Virus record (IMG/VR): IMGVR_UViG_3300037963_004977
Span: 1 to 25,206 of that record
Reading direction: 5' to 3' (one strand)
DNA from: a virus
DNA: 25,206 nt
A program made the position numbers and the translations under genes. Position 1 is the first letter of the stretch. Every line of letters starts with the position of its first letter. Below, one piece after another: positions 22,461-25,206 of the stretch. Below the pieces are notes generated by a model, which did no database searches, was not told the DNA's origin, and saw only the letters and a list, made by a program, of their open reading frames with translations.

Positions 22461-23879
22461 ATGGCATCGGCAACTAGTAAAGTCGCACCAGTAAAAACAC
22501 AAGAGCCTGGCGCATTTGGATCTACAAGAGATGTGCAAAGGTATTATAAAACAGATGTAACTACTCTCGGTGATGGTAGCATCATGAGAGAAACCTATAG
22601 AACTGATGCAAATGGAAATAACCCCGTAAAGGTTCAGGAAGTAAGAGTTGATAAGGATGGTAATGTAACAAAAGATGTAATCTCTCCTGGTGCTTCAGCA
22701 GGAGAAAAGAAAGCATTAAAAGATCCAAACTCTCAATTAAGAAATTCAATACGAGATCAAACCAAAGATGCTGGAGATGCCGTTCAGAAAAACGAAGCAG
22801 AAGCTGCTGCTGGAGGACTTACATCGGTAGGAAAGAAAAATCAAAAAGTAGTAGGTGGTGATTCTGGTAATGACGCTGAAAATGACAATGATGGTGCTAA
22901 CACTAAACCAGCAACAGGCGATGGTGTAAAAAGTTTATCTAATCTTGTTGAAGAATCTTCTGAAGGAACTAGAACAGAATTTCCAACATTAGTTCATCCA
23001 ACAGGTCTTAGAACATCAAAACAAGATGTTATCCGTTTTGACATGATGGAGTACATGCCTCAAGAATTCATTAATGCTAGTTCAGGAGCACTTGGATTTA
23101 GTAATGCGGGCAGATCAGATTTCATGAACAGATCAATTGGTTCAGTAACTCTTCCCATTCCATCTGGAATCTCTGATCAAAATAATGCTGATTGGGGTTC
23201 TCAATCGATGACTGCACTGGATATTTTTAAGGCAGACGTGGCATTAAGCACACTAAATGGGGCAGCAACAGGAACAGGTGCAGGTGCAGGATTTGCAGAT
23301 GCTGCTGGTGGTTATGCCAATTTTCTTAAAAGTAAGACAGGTAGCAATGCACTCACAACTGCTGCGGTAAATGCTTTTGCTGCTGCTGCCGCAAACGTTG
23401 ATGGTCAGCAGTTGTTAGCAAGAACAACAGGACAGGTGATGAATCCTAATATGGAACTCTTATTCAAGGGTCCAATCCTGAGACCATTCTCATTTAAATT
23501 TACTTTAACTCCTAGAGATACAGCTGAAGCAAAGAATATTATTTCAATAATTAGATTCTTCAAGCAAGGAATGGCACCGATAAGAAGTAAATCAAATCTC
23601 TTCTTGAAGACTCCACATACTTTCCAACTTCGCTACCTACATAGAGGTGATACAGCTGATGGTGGAACAGGTTTACACTTTAAATTGAATGCATTTAAGG
23701 AGTGTGCCCTTCAGTCTTTTGGAGTAAATTACACTCCAACAGGAAACTATGCAACATATCAGGACGGCACAATGGTATCCTATGAAATCACAATGGGATT
23801 TAGCGAACTTGAACCCGTCTTTAATGATGATTATGGTCCAGGTAATGGAAAAGAAGCAGACGATCAAATAGGTTTCTAA
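22461..23879 (+). CDS. 48: Baseplate tail tube cap gp48
   Basis: A 472-residue protein, about 100 longer than T4 gp48 (364). gp48 sits on gp54 and forms the platform for tail tube growth. The family-like core is C-terminal (about 325-460): NPNMELLFKGPILRPFSFKF, TLTPRDTAEAKNIISIIRFF, ALQSFGVNYTPTGNYATY, DGTMVSYEITMGFSELEPV. An earlier conserved-looking part (about 180-245) has VIRFDMMEYMPQEF and GSVTLPIPSGISD. Two low-complexity regions account for the extra length: residues about 1-165, rich in Lys/Asp/Gly, and about 265-315, rich in Ala and Gly. It is followed by gp53 after one base, as expected for baseplate genes transcribed together. Confidence 0.82.
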   Translation: MASATSKVAPVKTQEPGAFGSTRDVQRYYKTDVTTLGDGSIMRETYRTDANGNNPVKVQEVRVDKDGNVTKDVISPGASAGEKKALKDPNSQLRNSIRDQTKDAGDAVQKNEAEAAAGGLTSVGKKNQKVVGGDSGNDAENDNDGANTKPATGDGVKSLSNLVEESSEGTRTEFPTLVHPTGLRTSKQDVIRFDMMEYMPQEFINASSGALGFSNAGRSDFMNRSIGSVTLPIPSGISDQNNADWGSQSMTALDIFKADVALSTLNGAATGTGAGAGFADAAGGYANFLKSKTGSNALTTAAVNAFAAAAANVDGQQLLARTTGQVMNPNMELLFKGPILRPFSFKFTLTPRDTAEAKNIISIIRFFKQGMAPIRSKSNLFLKTPHTFQLRYLHRGDTADGGTGLHFKLNAFKECALQSFGVNYTPTGNYATYQDGTMVSYEITMGFSELEPVFNDDYGPGNGKEADDQIGF

Positions 23880-23880
23880 A

Positions 23881-24546
23881 ATGTCAAATTACTTCAGTCA
23901 ATTACCAGAGTTTGAATATGTCAGCAGACTTCCTGATGCAAGGATATCTGATTATATTCCTGTGAAAAATCTTTTCATGAGAGGAAAACTCAGAGAAGAT
24001 ATTTTTCAGAATGCATCTGTTTTCACTAAGTATAAAATTAAAGGTGATGACAGACCAGATAATGTTGCATTTGAAGTCTTTGGAGATGCTAACTTGGATT
24101 GGTTAGTATTGACATGTAATAATATTATCAATGTATATGATGAATGGCCAATGACTCAGTTTAATTTTGAGAACTACTTACTAGAAAAATATGGGACATA
24201 TGAAAATATCAATGCAACACATCATTTTGAAACAACAGAAGTTAAAAACACATCTGGTGTAGTAATTCTCCCTGCTGGGTTAGAAGTTGATTCAAACTAT
24301 TCTATAACATTTTTTGATGAAGCAGTAGAGGGAATGACTACAGTAAATTCTCCAGTCACAGAAGTAACAAACTATATGTATGAACAGAAATTGCAAGATG
24401 ATAGAAGAAATATCTTTTTACTAAAACCAAGATTCCTCAACGTAGTTAAGGATGACTTAGAAGAAATGATGATATACAAAAAAGGTTCCACTCAATATAA
24501 GAGTGAAACCTTAAAGACTGCAGATAATATTAGATTATTTCAGTAA
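23881..24546 (+). CDS. 53: Baseplate wedge protein gp53
   Basis: A 221-residue protein, slightly longer than T4 gp53 (196). The N-terminal half matches the gp53 family: DYIPVKNLFMRGKLREDIFQ, YKIKGDDRPDNVAFEVFGDA, then LDWLVLTCNNIINVYDEWPM and FNFENYLLEKYG (about 25-105). The pattern of ...RP...A...FGd..LyWlvLmcN....y.eWP is typical. gp53 clamps neighbouring wedges together in the dome-shaped baseplate. The region from about 105 to 175 (HFETTEVKNTSGVVILPAGL onwards) is beta-rich and varies between phages. It ends 53 bp from the stop of gp32, which comes from the other direction. Confidence 0.88.
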   Translation: MSNYFSQLPEFEYVSRLPDARISDYIPVKNLFMRGKLREDIFQNASVFTKYKIKGDDRPDNVAFEVFGDANLDWLVLTCNNIINVYDEWPMTQFNFENYLLEKYGTYENINATHHFETTEVKNTSGVVILPAGLEVDSNYSITFFDEAVEGMTTVNSPVTEVTNYMYEQKLQDDRRNIFLLKPRFLNVVKDDLEEMMIYKKGSTQYKSETLKTADNIRLFQ

Positions 24547-24599
24547 GTTTATATACGCTGCGACAACCAAAAGGGTCAAACACAACTGGTTATATCTCA

Positions 24600-25206
24600 T
24601 CATTCCTCAGCAAGTTTCTGGAAGTAGGACAGAGCATCATCTTCATCTGAGTCCGCAGACTTGGTAGGAGTGATGTCAGGAGCGTTGAAGTCTGCTGCAG
24701 GTGCAGGAGGCTTGCTTGACTCAAAGTTAGGAGAGAAAGATCCACGACCTTCACTCTCGTCTTCCAGTTCCTCATCAAAGCGACGAGCAGGTGCTTTGGC
24801 ACCCAGAACCATCTTCAGACGCTTGTCCAGATCCTCATAGGACTTGAACTGGTCAGCAGCAGTCAGAGCAGTCAGTGAATACTGCTTCTTCCACAGTGCT
24901 TCCAGAGCATCGTCATCATCAAGGAGAGCACCAGGTGCTGCGAACTCAGAAGAATCATAGTTCCAGTAACCTGCAACCTTCTTCAGTTTCAGTTTGAAGT
25001 TGGCACCTGCCCAGAAATCAAAGGGGTTGATGGCAGTTTCATCTTCATACTCAGGTTGCATCGCTTCCATGATCTTGTCAAAGATCTTCTTACCAAACTT
25101 ATACAGGAAGACTTTGCCTTCGTTACCAGGGTTTGCTTTGTCCTGCACAACATAGATGTTGGCATAGTAGGACAGTTTGCGCTTCTGCTTACGAACGGTG
25201 TCCTTG
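24600..25206 (-). CDS. 32: Single-stranded DNA-binding protein gp32 (C-terminal part; 5' end beyond window)
   Basis: A frame open to the right edge encodes about 202 residues of gp32, which coats single-stranded DNA during replication, recombination and repair. KLSYYANIYVVQDKANPGNE, then GKVFLYKFGKKIFDKIMEAM and WAGANFKLKLKKVAGYWNYD closely follow the T4 gp32 OB-fold core (GKVFxYxFGKKIWDKI, PWEGANFxLKVKxVxGxxNYDxS). The acidic C-terminal tail (DSDEDDALSYFQKLAEE) is the region that in T4 binds other replication proteins. An internal GTG at 25148 is not the start, since coding sequence continues upstream with typical gp32 residues. The N-terminal part, where the zinc-binding residues would lie in T4, is outside the window. 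It is convergent with gp53. Confidence 0.9.
   Translation of the reverse strand, partial: KDTVRKQKRKLSYYANIYVVQDKANPGNEGKVFLYKFGKKIFDKIMEAMQPEYEDETAINPFDFWAGANFKLKLKKVAGYWNYDSSEFAAPGALLDDDDALEALWKKQYSLTALTAADQFKSYEDLDKRLKMVLGAKAPARRFDEELEDESEGRGSFSPNFESSKPPAPAADFNAPDITPTKSADSDEDDALSYFQKLAEE

Noticed and set aside
24563-24594. Possible bidirectional terminator (AACCA ... TGGTT)
   Set aside because: The stem is only about five base pairs with a loop of some 17 bases and no T run; too weak to call.
25146-25148. GTG as the start codon of gp32
   Set aside because: Upstream codons to the window edge encode KLSYYANIYVV, typical gp32 sequence, so the gene begins outside the window.

Overview
This window is part of the genome of a T4-like cyanophage, a myovirus of marine Synechococcus or Prochlorococcus. 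Three things suggest this. A set of T4 core proteins can be recognised: gp32, gp53, gp48, gp4, gp54, gp26 and gp5. The DNA is AT-rich and packed with genes that have overlapping or nearly touching ends. A small gene in the middle of the tail cluster carries the C-terminal cysteine motif of CP12, the Calvin-cycle inhibitor of cyanobacteria and plants. I see no tRNA, CRISPR array, insertion sequence or integrase.

Layout from right to left. The right edge holds the 3' part of the single-stranded DNA-binding protein gp32 (minus strand, open at the edge). A short plus-strand block follows: gp4 (head completion), a 116-residue protein of unknown function, gp48 (tail tube cap) and gp53 (baseplate wedge). 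A 31-bp divergent gap with a perfect T4-type late element (TATAAATA) separates this block from a long minus-strand late operon. That operon runs gp54, gp26, two large hub or tape-measure-like proteins (820 and 920 residues), a gp27-like hub protein, CP12-like, gp5, a giant 2509-residue repeat protein, and four smaller probable virion proteins (208, 267, 228 and 348 residues). At the left end a textbook sigma-70 promoter (TTGACA, 17 bp, TATAAT on the minus strand) starts a different transcription unit with a 65-residue gene and the first 14 codons of another.

How the genes work together. Most encode the baseplate, the tail spike and its surface decorations. In T4 the cell-puncturing protein gp5 combines an OB-fold, a lysozyme and a beta-helical needle. 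Here gp5 keeps the OB-fold, but I see neither lysozyme nor beta-helix repeats. Two different cell-wall-hydrolase-like domains instead sit near the C-termini of the adjacent 820- and 920-residue proteins: one lysozyme/transglycosylase-like (Glu540) and one metallopeptidase-like (His738, Asp748, His805). A separate 208-residue protein has the short-period beta repeats expected of a spike. The 2509-residue protein is built from repeated beta-rich modules and is probably a long fibre or baseplate decoration that contacts the host. The most noteworthy points are this redistribution of spike functions, the CP12-like gene inside the baseplate operon, the modular duplication in the giant protein, and late-promoter-like TAAATA elements, three of which include the upstream gene's stop codon.
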